From NCBI GenBank assembly GCA_030668545.1, contig DAOUTT010000095.1:1-7651 (forward strand): 7,651 nucleotides of DNA. The letters run 5' to 3'. The DNA is from Anaerolineales bacterium. Lineage in GTDB: Bacteria > Chloroflexota > Anaerolineae > Anaerolineales > E44-bin32. The first letter of the stretch is position 1. Each line of letters begins with the position of its first letter. The notes under the pieces are model-generated. The model saw nothing but the letters and a program-made list of their open reading frames with translations, was not told the origin of the DNA and searched no databases. Below, one piece after another: positions 1 through 5,780 of this stretch. The position numbers and the translations under genes are program-made.

Positions 1-779
1 ACTTATTTCAGTACCGATTCCGCGAGGGGGAGGAACTTGAAGGTCACTCTTTCGGGAATTTATTTATAGCGGCGCTTTCTGGGGTTACAGGGAGTTTCCA
101 GGAAGGGGTCTTAGATGCTGGCCGGGTTCTGGGAATTCGTGGCCAGGTCCTTCCTTCAACAGCGCAGGATATTGTCCTAGTAGCCGATAAGGAGATGGCT
201 CCATCGGGAAAGGCTGTCCGTGTTGAAGGGGAGAGCCGCATCACAGAAGGTAAAGGTCGCATCCGTAGAGTACAGATTGAGCCGAGCGACCCCCGTGCCT
301 ACCCACTCGCGCTGCAAGCGATTCTTAATGCGGATATGATCGTGATTGGACCGGGGAGCCTTTTCACAAGTGTGCTTCCCAACTTGCTTATACCGGAGAT
401 TAAAAGTGCAATTCAAACTAGCAAGGCATTCAAGGTCTTCGTCTGTAATGTAGCCACACAACTGGGGGAGACAGACCATCTGGATTGCTGTGACCACCTC
501 GCGGCGATCGAAGCGCATATTGGATCAACTCTCATTGATCTTGTGGTCGTGAACAACAATCTGGATATCCATCTTCCAGACGGAATCGAAGCGGTAGATC
601 CAACACTAGACGGATCCTGTCCTGTGCCGCAATATGCAGCTGATCTGATCGATCCAGCTAATCCCACGCGTCATGATGAACGCATGTTAGCGGAAATACT
701 GATCGCCTTACTAGAAGAGCGAACCGGACCGTTAGAACTCTTGCCAGTTGATGGGAATGGCACTAACGGTTATTTATAA
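1..779 (+). CDS. yvcK: YvcK/CofD-like gluconeogenesis factor, 5'-truncated
   Basis: The open frame runs in from before the window (first whole codon at base 3) to TAA at 777-779, giving 258 visible C-terminal residues; the ATG at 195 is internal. Visible family hallmarks are HSFGN at visible residues 15-19, GPGSLFTS at 116-123 and CNVATQLGET at 148-157, all typical of the YvcK branch of the CofD-like family. The N-terminal glycine-rich Rossmann motif must lie upstream. Known homologues in Bacillus, Listeria and Mycobacterium (CuvA) bind UDP-sugars, are needed on gluconeogenic carbon sources and affect cell-wall synthesis and shape. They are cytoplasmic or associated with the cell cortex. A short tail after the last family helix carries Thr at visible residues 241 and 254. 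The stop lies 29 bases before gap, so the two are probably co-transcribed. Family assignment is firm; the exact role in this organism is inferred. Confidence 0.93.
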   Translation, partial: LFQYRFREGEELEGHSFGNLFIAALSGVTGSFQEGVLDAGRVLGIRGQVLPSTAQDIVLVADKEMAPSGKAVRVEGESRITEGKGRIRRVQIEPSDPRAYPLALQAILNADMIVIGPGSLFTSVLPNLLIPEIKSAIQTSKAFKVFVCNVATQLGETDHLDCCDHLAAIEAHIGSTLIDLVVVNNNLDIHLPDGIEAVDPTLDGSCPVPQYAADLIDPANPTRHDERMLAEILIALLEERTGPLELLPVDGNGTNGYL

Positions 780-794
780 AAACAATTAGCCTAC

Positions 795-801
795 AAAGGA
801 G
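795..801 (+). promoter_or_regulatory. Shine-Dalgarno sequence of gap
   Basis: AAAGGAG lies 7 bases before the ATG at 809. The strong match and ideal spacing fix the gap start. The 29-base gap from the preceding stop codon leaves no room for a separate promoter, which supports co-transcription with the yvcK-like gene. Confidence 0.85.
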
Positions 802-808
802 TAATAAC

Positions 809-1819
809 ATGGCAACTCGGATTGGAATTAATGGGTTTGGCCGCATCGGCCGCCAGGTCGTAAAAGTCATGAAGGATAAGTACGGCGATGAATTTGACAT
901 CGTCGCTTTTAACGACCTCGGCGATCTACCGACGATGGCGCACCTTTTTATGTACGACACGAACTACGGGAAGTATGATGGCACTGTTGAGGTTAAGAAC
1001 GATGGACTTGTTATCAACGGTGACTTCATCAAAGCACTCTCCATCCCAGACCCCGCACAGCTTCCATGGAAGGACCTCGGGGTAGACATTGTGGTGGAGG
1101 GCACGGGGCTCTTCCGCAGTCGCCCCGATGCCAGCAAGCACCTCGATGCGGGTGCGAAAAAGGTGATTATCACCGCGCCAGCGAAAGACCCCGATTTGAC
1201 CGTTGTCCTGGGCGTGAATGACCAATCCTACGATCCAGAGAAACACAATATCATTTCGAATGCCTCCTGCACGACCAACTGCCTCGCCCCGGTGGCGAAA
1301 GTTGCTCAGGATAACTTTGGGATCGTACGCGGAATCATGACCACAATACATGCATATACGAATGATCAGCGCATTCTCGACCTGCCGCACAAGGATCTGC
1401 GACGGGCACGAGCTGCGGCTCTGAATATCATCCCAACGACGACTGGAGCGGCCAAAGCTGTTTCGCTTGTAATCCCTGAACTCGAAGGGAAGTTCGACGG
1501 CTTCGCGATGCGAGTTCCTACACCGACGGTCTCGGTAGTGGATCTCACACTTACGCTCGAAAAAGAAACTACGACTGAGGCTTTCCAGAATGCTTTCCGG
1601 AAAGCAGCCGAAGGTCCAATGAAGGGCATCCTGGGTTTCTCAGAGATCCCCCTCGTTAGCATGGATTACAAGATGGACCCGCGCTCGAGCATCGTGGACG
1701 CGCAATTCACCTTCGTGATGGATGGTGTAATGGCGAAAGTCCTCGCATGGTATGACAATGAATGGGGTTATTCCGTCCGAACGGCGGACCTGACGGCACT
1801 AATTGCGAAGTCACTATAA
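809..1819 (+). CDS. gap: Type I glyceraldehyde-3-phosphate dehydrogenase, NAD-type
   Basis: This 336-residue protein is full length for the family. It catalyses the reversible oxidation and phosphorylation of glyceraldehyde-3-phosphate to 1,3-bisphosphoglycerate in the cytoplasm, in glycolysis and gluconeogenesis, and is normally a homotetramer. The Rossmann motif NGFGRIGR is at residues 8-15. The catalytic stretch SNASCTTNC gives nucleophile Cys154 with Cys158, and the activating His is His181, the canonical 27 residues later. Cofactor determinants point to NAD: Asp36 ends the second strand (FND, equivalent to Asp32 of characterised enzymes), and Leu192-Pro193 occupy the positions that are Ala-Ser in NADP-using chloroplast-type enzymes. 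This fits the glycolytic GapA type rather than GapB, although one enzyme may serve both directions here. A strong ribosome binding site supports the ATG at 809. It sits between yvcK and pgk on the same strand. Confidence 0.98.
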   Translation: MATRIGINGFGRIGRQVVKVMKDKYGDEFDIVAFNDLGDLPTMAHLFMYDTNYGKYDGTVEVKNDGLVINGDFIKALSIPDPAQLPWKDLGVDIVVEGTGLFRSRPDASKHLDAGAKKVIITAPAKDPDLTVVLGVNDQSYDPEKHNIISNASCTTNCLAPVAKVAQDNFGIVRGIMTTIHAYTNDQRILDLPHKDLRRARAAALNIIPTTTGAAKAVSLVIPELEGKFDGFAMRVPTPTVSVVDLTLTLEKETTTEAFQNAFRKAAEGPMKGILGFSEIPLVSMDYKMDPRSSIVDAQFTFVMDGVMAKVLAWYDNEWGYSVRTADLTALIAKSL

Positions 1820-1820
1820 T
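1790..1820 (+). promoter_or_regulatory. Candidate internal promoter for pgk
   Basis: A perfect TATAAT at 1815-1820 overlaps the gap stop codon (TAA at 1817-1819). The best -35 is CTGACG at 1790-1795, four of six bases matching the sigma70 consensus, with a long 19-base spacer. Transcription would start near 1827, ahead of the hairpin at 1838-1861, giving a leader of about 50 bases before pgk. The long spacer and the coding constraint make this tentative; it may be chance. Confidence 0.3.
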
Positions 1821-1837
1821 CCGCGATTAACTCAGGG

Positions 1838-1861
1838 CTGCGCCTCCGTCTGGGGGCGCAG
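1838..1861 (+). promoter_or_regulatory. Hairpin in the gap-pgk junction
   Basis: Bases 1838-1847 pair with 1852-1861 to form a 10-bp GC-rich stem with one T-G wobble at 1845/1854 and a GTCT tetraloop. Only TAATTT follows, so there is no proper T tract and it is unlikely to be an efficient intrinsic terminator. It ends 16 bases before the pgk ATG. Plausible roles are stabilising the 3' end of a processed yvcK-gap transcript, partial attenuation, or control of pgk translation. The fold is read directly from sequence; the role is inferred. Confidence 0.7.
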
Positions 1862-1877
1862 TAATTTGTGATAAGCG

Positions 1878-3059
1878 ATGTTCAATAAAAAAACAATTCG
1901 AGATATGGAGTTCGAGGATCGAAAAGTACTGGTCCGTGTTGATTTCAACGTCCCGCTGCAAGATGGCGGAATCGCAGACGACACACGTATGCGCGCCGCT
2001 TTGCCAACCATCCAATATCTGGTCAACCAGGGTGCGAGGATCATTCTCTGCTCCCACCTTGGTCGACCAAAGGGGCAGGTTGTCGAATCCCTGTCCCTGC
2101 GTCCAGTAGCCAACCACCTATCGAACCTTCTCGGCAAGCAAGTTGCCTTCTCTCCGGACTGTGTGGGAGAGGTGGCGAAAACAGCGTCTTCGCAGCTCAA
2201 GAATGGCGAAGTGCTCCTCCTGGAAAACACACGATTTCACCCGCAGGAGAAGGCGAACGATGAGGGGTTCGCGAACGAACTGGCTTCCCTGGCCGACATT
2301 TTCGTGAATGATGCCTTCGGTTCGGCGCACCGCGCTCACGCCTCAACCGTGGGTGTGGCGCATAAGCTGCCCGCAGTGGCCGGGTTCCTGATGCAAAAGG
2401 AGCTGCAATATCTCGGCGAAGCTCTGGCAGAACCTGGACGCCCGTTTGTAGCCATCCTGGGCGGAGCGAAGATCTCGGATAAGATCGGCGTGGTTGATCG
2501 CCTTCTTCAAATGGCGGACCGCATGCTGATCGGAGGCGGAATGGCGAATACATTTCTCGCTGCACAAGGTTTCGATATGGCTGAATCCTTGGTGGAGAAA
2601 GATGCAGTCAAGACCGCCGCGGAGATTTTAGAACGGGCGGGTGATAGTCTGCTACTGCCGGTAGATCTGGTTGTAGCAGCTGAATTCGACGAGAAGGCAG
2701 AGCACAAATCCGTTGCCGTCGGATCCATTCCCGAGGGGTGGCGGGCGATGGACATTGGCCCGGAGACTGTTCGCGCCTTCTGTACTGAGATCGAGGATGC
2801 ACGATTGATCGTCTGGAACGGCCCAATGGGGGTGTTTGAATTCGAACCGTTTGCTGTCGGGACACAGGCATTGGCGGCCGCTGTCGCTGAATGTGGGGGT
2901 ACTACGATCGTTGGCGGGGGTGATTCTGCCGCGGCAATCCGTCAGGCGGGATTGACAGACAGTATAAGTCATGTATCGACGGGTGGTGGGGCTTCGCTCG
3001 AGTTCTTGGAGGGGAAGACTTTACCCGGTGTTGATGCCCTGCTTGATAAGGAAGTATAG
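1878..3059 (+). CDS. pgk: Phosphoglycerate kinase
   Basis: This complete 393-residue protein has the normal family length. PGK is a cytoplasmic monomer that transfers phosphate between 1,3-bisphosphoglycerate and ADP, the step following GAPDH. Visible motifs are RVDFNVP at 20-26 with substrate-contacting Asp22 and Asn24, Arg37, SHLGRP at 59-64, ENTRF at 116-120, the hinge-proximal HRAHASTVG at 151-159, GGAKISDK at 195-202, nucleotide-site WNGPMGVFE at 313-321, GGGDS at 346-350 and the C-terminal STGGGA at 367-372. No Shine-Dalgarno sequence precedes the ATG at 1878. I still choose it because the MFNKKTIRD start aligns with the usual N-terminus, whereas the next in-frame ATG (1905, Met10) would remove it and has no better site. 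No in-frame start lies upstream, because TTG at 1866 runs at once into TGA. It follows gap by 58 bases. Confidence 0.97.
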   Translation: MFNKKTIRDMEFEDRKVLVRVDFNVPLQDGGIADDTRMRAALPTIQYLVNQGARIILCSHLGRPKGQVVESLSLRPVANHLSNLLGKQVAFSPDCVGEVAKTASSQLKNGEVLLLENTRFHPQEKANDEGFANELASLADIFVNDAFGSAHRAHASTVGVAHKLPAVAGFLMQKELQYLGEALAEPGRPFVAILGGAKISDKIGVVDRLLQMADRMLIGGGMANTFLAAQGFDMAESLVEKDAVKTAAEILERAGDSLLLPVDLVVAAEFDEKAEHKSVAVGSIPEGWRAMDIGPETVRAFCTEIEDARLIVWNGPMGVFEFEPFAVGTQALAAAVAECGGTTIVGGGDSAAAIRQAGLTDSISHVSTGGGASLEFLEGKTLPGVDALLDKEV

Positions 3060-3087
3060 AGTCGGAATTTCCTTTCGTGTGAGTGTA

Positions 3088-3126
3088 CAGCCATCTGGGT
3101 TTTTTATGCCAAGGTGGCTGATTTTT
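3088..3126 (+). terminator. Rho-independent terminator after pgk
   Basis: Bases 3088-3098 pair with 3109-3120: 9 bp including a T-G wobble, then a single-base bulge (A3111 or A3112) and two more G-C pairs. A 10-base T-rich loop closes it, and ATTTTT (3121-3126) follows directly. It lies 29 bases past the pgk stop and would end the yvcK-gap-pgk transcript before the kinase promoter. Confidence 0.85.
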
Positions 3127-3206
3127 CATCTAGAAATACCGCGTTCTGATCCCAATAAGCTAAATTTGAGACACTTCACAGTTTACTTACATTTCACATG
3201 ATTTTA

Positions 3207-3235
3207 TTGTCCGCTTACTTGCGCTCGTCTATAAT
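3207..3235 (+). promoter_or_regulatory. Sigma70-type promoter of the kinase gene
   Basis: The -10 element is a perfect TATAAT at 3230-3235. The -35 element TTGTCC at 3207-3212 matches four of six consensus bases, with the optimal 17-base spacer. The expected start is near 3241-3243, giving a leader of only about 20 bases before the kinase ATG. It sits in non-coding DNA after the pgk terminator, which supports it. Confidence 0.72.
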
Positions 3236-3250
3236 GATTCAATGTTTGGT

Positions 3251-3257
3251 AAGGAGG
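3251..3257 (+). promoter_or_regulatory. Shine-Dalgarno sequence of the kinase gene
   Basis: AAGGAGG is a full match to the anti-Shine-Dalgarno core, 4 bases before the ATG at 3262. Spacing is slightly short, but the match is strong and fixes the start, which also precedes the expected kinase N-terminus closely. Confidence 0.85.
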
Positions 3258-3261
3258 CCGG

Positions 3262-4926
3262 ATGAGTTTCGCCATCGGTGAGAATGTGGGTCCGTATCGA
3301 ATCATCGAACAGTTAGGGCAGGGGGGGATGGCCACGGTATTTAAGGCCTACCATGCTGCTTTGGATCGCTACGTTGCGATAAAAGTCCTCAACCCCGCGT
3401 TTAAAGAAGAACCTAATTTTCTTTCCCGATTTCAGCGTGAAGCGCGGGTGGTTGCACGCTTAGAACACCAGAATATCGTCCCAATCTACGATTTTGCGGA
3501 ACATAAGGGTCAGCCGTATCTCGTTATGAAATTCATCGAGGGCCAGACTCTCAAAGCGTATATGAATGAAAAACCTCTAACGAAGGAGGAAGCAGTTCAA
3601 ATTGTCGATGACGTCGGCGGTGCCCTGGCTTATGCTCATAAACAAGGTGTACTACACAGAGATGTTAAACCCTCAAACGTCCTCTTAAGTCCCGATGGCT
3701 CGATTTACCTGGCTGATTTTGGCCTGGCGAGGATGGCGCAGGCAGGGGCGTCAACACTTTCGAAAGATGTAATGCTGGGCACTCCCCAGTACATCTCTCC
3801 AGAACAGGGGCAAGGAGCGCGCGACCTGGACCAAGGAACTGACATCTATTCCTTCGGTGTACTTCTCTATGAAATGGTCGTCGGCCGGGTTCCATTCAAT
3901 GCTGACACACCCTTCTCAATCATCCATGACCATATTTACACGCCCCTACCGCTTCCTTCCACGGTGAACCCGAATGTACCAGAAGTGGTGGAGAGAGTGC
4001 TCCTCAAATCGCTGGCGAAGGATCGAAAGGATCGCTTTGAGACGGTGGAGCAGCAGGTACTCGCTTTCCGTACAGCGGTCCTGGGGGGTGAGGGGGCATT
4101 TCTTGAAACGATCGCTTTACAATCAGTTGCAGAGGATGGATCAGAGAGAGAGACCAGCACGCCCATAATCCCCGATGACATAATCGATGGAGAAAAGGAT
4201 GCAGTAGGGCAAGAAAAACCCCCACGCAAACGCTGGCCATGGATCGTGGCTGGACTGCTTATCAGCATAGGGTGTTTGATAGCATTCTTAGGCACTCTTG
4301 GTGGTGAGAATGAGACACCGGAACTGAATCGTTCAAACCCACCTGTTGAAGTGATTGATGAAAGCCTCCAGGGTGAGCCGGAGCTGTTGAGTCCAGATGC
4401 TCTATTTCGCCATGCGGAGTCGCTCGTAGAGAGCGGGCGAGATATTCTTGCCGCCCAGGAATTTCTCAAGGCGGGCAATCTCTTCATGGAAGAAGAGGAT
4501 TACGTTCGAGCTGTAGATAGCTACCTGCGGGCGGTTGAAGTTCATGCTCCCACCGTGGAGCGCAGCAGGCTTGTTGAAGGACAATTCACACAAGCCCTCT
4601 TCCTTGGCTCTGCCGATGAATATGTTTGGCCATTGATAGAAAAGATCGAACAGTTTAATGCAGATTGGCCGGTGGTTGCGATCGCCCGAGCGCGCCAGAG
4701 TCTATTTATAGGCGCGTTTGATGAAGCGCAGGAGATAATCAATCCCATTTTGGAAGAGGAGCCTGGAAACCCGCTGGCGTTGGCCGTACTCGCTGAATAC
4801 CACATCATGCTCGACGAATTTGGTAACGCGGAGCGAATCATCACAAAAGTACTCGAGCGGTCGGACGAGTTACAACCGTGGCTAGCTGAACATTTTCATG
4901 GGTTAGCGACAATGCTTCCAGAATAG
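3262..4926 (+). CDS. Membrane Ser/Thr protein kinase with external TPR-like domain
   Basis: This 554-residue Hanks-type (PknB-like) kinase has all catalytic elements: Gly-rich loop GQGGMA at 19-24, ATP-anchoring Lys41, helix-C Glu60, catalytic loop HRDVKPSN at 132-139 (Asp134, Asn139), DFG at 152-154, the GTPQYISPEQ activation segment at 173-182, structural Asp194 and Arg258. The Arg before the catalytic Asp makes it an RD kinase, normally activated by activation-loop phosphorylation; Ser164, Thr165 and Ser167 are candidates. A charged linker (about 280-323) ends in PPRKR, and a single hydrophobic helix follows at about 325-346. The positive-inside rule puts the kinase in the cytoplasm and the C-terminus outside. 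Residues about 377-550 are helical with TPR-like pairs, clearest near 471-535; there are no PASTA repeats. It has its own promoter and probably forms a single-gene unit. Substrates are unknown; YvcK is a candidate by analogy with PrkC. Confidence 0.95.
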   Translation: MSFAIGENVGPYRIIEQLGQGGMATVFKAYHAALDRYVAIKVLNPAFKEEPNFLSRFQREARVVARLEHQNIVPIYDFAEHKGQPYLVMKFIEGQTLKAYMNEKPLTKEEAVQIVDDVGGALAYAHKQGVLHRDVKPSNVLLSPDGSIYLADFGLARMAQAGASTLSKDVMLGTPQYISPEQGQGARDLDQGTDIYSFGVLLYEMVVGRVPFNADTPFSIIHDHIYTPLPLPSTVNPNVPEVVERVLLKSLAKDRKDRFETVEQQVLAFRTAVLGGEGAFLETIALQSVAEDGSERETSTPIIPDDIIDGEKDAVGQEKPPRKRWPWIVAGLLISIGCLIAFLGTLGGENETPELNRSNPPVEVIDESLQGEPELLSPDALFRHAESLVESGRDILAAQEFLKAGNLFMEEEDYVRAVDSYLRAVEVHAPTVERSRLVEGQFTQALFLGSADEYVWPLIEKIEQFNADWPVVAIARARQSLFIGAFDEAQEIINPILEEEPGNPLALAVLAEYHIMLDEFGNAERIITKVLERSDELQPWLAEHFHGLATMLPE

Positions 4927-4936
4927 CCTCTCGAGG

Positions 4937-4972
4937 AAAAAAAACCACTCACCCGTTGATTGAGGGTGAGTG
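4937..4972 (-). terminator. Rho-independent terminator of the phosphatase-upp unit
   Basis: Bases 4946-4954 and 4964-4972 form a perfect 9-bp stem with a 9-base loop. Read on the minus strand it is followed, after one base, by eight T (plus-strand A tract 4937-4944), a textbook intrinsic terminator. It lies about 155 bases past the upp stop and only 10 bases beyond the convergent kinase stop. There is no T tract on the plus strand, so termination of the kinase message here would be weak. Confidence 0.88.
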
Positions 4973-5035
4973 TAAGTGTAAGTAGTAATTAACCATCGAC
5001 GAGCTCTTAATGCACATCGATGTTTTCTTCTGGAG

Positions 5036-5069
5036 CCGACCATCTATCTGTGGGTCGGTGTATTGTTTT
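5036..5069 (+). terminator. Possible weak terminator of the kinase transcript
   Basis: A 6-bp stem (5036-5041 with 5053-5058) and an 11-base loop are followed by the T-rich stretch 5059-5069, which includes TTTT. It lies 110 bases past the kinase stop and is the best plus-strand terminator candidate in the convergent gap, but the stem is short and the T tract broken. Confidence 0.3.
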
Positions 5070-5072
5070 CCA

Positions 5073-5097
5073 CCCCTTATCACGCTTAAATAAGGGG
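5073..5097. repeat. 8-bp inverted repeat in the convergent gap
   Basis: CCCCTTAT at 5073-5080 and ATAAGGGG at 5090-5097 form a perfect 8-bp stem with a 9-base loop. No T tract follows on either strand, so it is not an intrinsic terminator. It would fold in the 3' untranslated region of upp, 30 bases after its stop codon, and might act as an RNA stability or processing element. Confidence 0.5.
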
Positions 5098-5126
5098 CAT
5101 GAAAGACCATCGTGTTCCCAATACAC

Positions 5127-5753
5127 TCAAGCGGTGCCGAATTGCCGATCACCCGCGTCCCCTAAACCGGGGAGGATATATCCATGTTCATTCAACTCAC
5201 GATCGATGGCCGCGAGGTGAATGTTGACATCGGGATGTTTATCGTGGAGCGCTGATATACCCTCCGGCGAAGCGATCACGCCGATGAACTTGATCTTCTC
5301 TACGCCCCATTCTTTCAGGATGTCAACAGTCGCAATAACAGACCCACCGGTTGCGAGCATCGGATCGAGAATTAGACATACTGAAACCGTCGGTTCGATC
5401 GGGAGCTTGTTGTAATACTCTACAGGTTTGAGGGTCTCTTCGTCTCGGTACAAACCGATATGCCAGACCTCAGCTGAGGGCATAAGTTCCCAGACTCCCT
5501 CAGTCATACCTAGCCCTGCCCTTAAGATCGGGACCAGGCCGATCTTATGCTGCAGAGATTCCCCACCTGTACTCTCGAGCGGGGTCTCGATTTGTTTAGG
5601 TGTTATGAGCAAGTCGCTGGTTGCTTCATAGGTGAGCAGAGCAGCGATCTCTCGGATCAGTTCGCGGAATTTCTTCGGCTCTGTCCTTTGATCACGCAGT
5701 TTGGTTAACTTATGCATGACGAGAGGGTGCTTAGATGGGAAAACATTTTTCAT
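5127..5753 (-). CDS. upp: Uracil phosphoribosyltransferase
   Basis: This complete 208-residue cytoplasmic enzyme makes UMP from uracil and PRPP in pyrimidine salvage. Length and sequence match the bacterial Upp family from end to end. It has PILRAGLGM at 75-83, the PRPP-binding loop DPMLATGGS at 130-138, and the C-terminal uracil-binding signature YILPGLGDAGDRQFGT at 192-207. The ATG at 5753 is preceded by an exceptionally good ribosome binding site. It begins 27 bases after the stop of the GAF/PP2C phosphatase gene and is probably the distal gene of that unit, with no promoter obvious in the short gap. That pairing looks unusual, since upp is more often found alone or near uraA, glyA or ATP synthase genes. 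The protein itself shows nothing odd. Confidence 0.98.
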   Translation of the reverse strand: MKNVFPSKHPLVMHKLTKLRDQRTEPKKFRELIREIAALLTYEATSDLLITPKQIETPLESTGGESLQHKIGLVPILRAGLGMTEGVWELMPSAEVWHIGLYRDEETLKPVEYYNKLPIEPTVSVCLILDPMLATGGSVIATVDILKEWGVEKIKFIGVIASPEGISALHDKHPDVNIHLAAIDRELNEHGYILPGLGDAGDRQFGTA

Positions 5754-5754
5754 T

Positions 5755-5764
5755 GGATCACCTC
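5755..5764 (-). promoter_or_regulatory. Extended Shine-Dalgarno sequence of upp
   Basis: On the minus strand GAGGTGATCC lies one base before the upp ATG. All ten bases match the complement of the conserved bacterial 16S rRNA 3' end, although the core GAGG-to-ATG distance stays normal at 7 bases. The match suggests efficient translation start and confirms the start at 5753. Confidence 0.82.
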
Positions 5765-5780
5765 GAATCTTTCAAAGTAT

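Noticed and set aside
195..197. ATG at 195 as the start of the yvcK-like gene
   Set aside because: Conserved YvcK sequence, including HSFGN, lies in frame upstream of it back to base 3, so the gene begins before the window.
926..1390. 154-codon minus-strand open frame inside gap
   Set aside because: It is antisense to conserved GAPDH sequence and its product resembles no family I recognise.
1832..2230. Minus-strand open frame across the gap-pgk junction
   Set aside because: Most of it is antisense to the conserved N-terminal part of pgk, and its composition is unlike the neighbouring genes.
3321..3327. Run of seven G in the kinase Gly-rich loop as a possible frameshift
   Set aside because: The frame is intact on both sides and the translated loop GQGGMA is canonical, so there is no sign of an error or programmed slippage.
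3936..4487. 183-codon open frame on the minus strand inside the kinase gene
   Set aside because: It lies wholly antisense to a well-supported kinase, and its Ser- and Arg-rich translation has no recognisable domain; it is a shadow of the coding strand.
4971..4986. Short tandem GTAAGT-like repeat after the terminator
   Set aside because: Only about two imperfect copies of 6 bases are present, too short to mean anything without comparative data.
4949..5152. 67-codon minus-strand frame overlapping the end of upp and its terminator
   Set aside because: It runs through the terminator hairpin and overlaps the conserved upp C-terminus in another frame. No ribosome binding site or recognisable product supports it.
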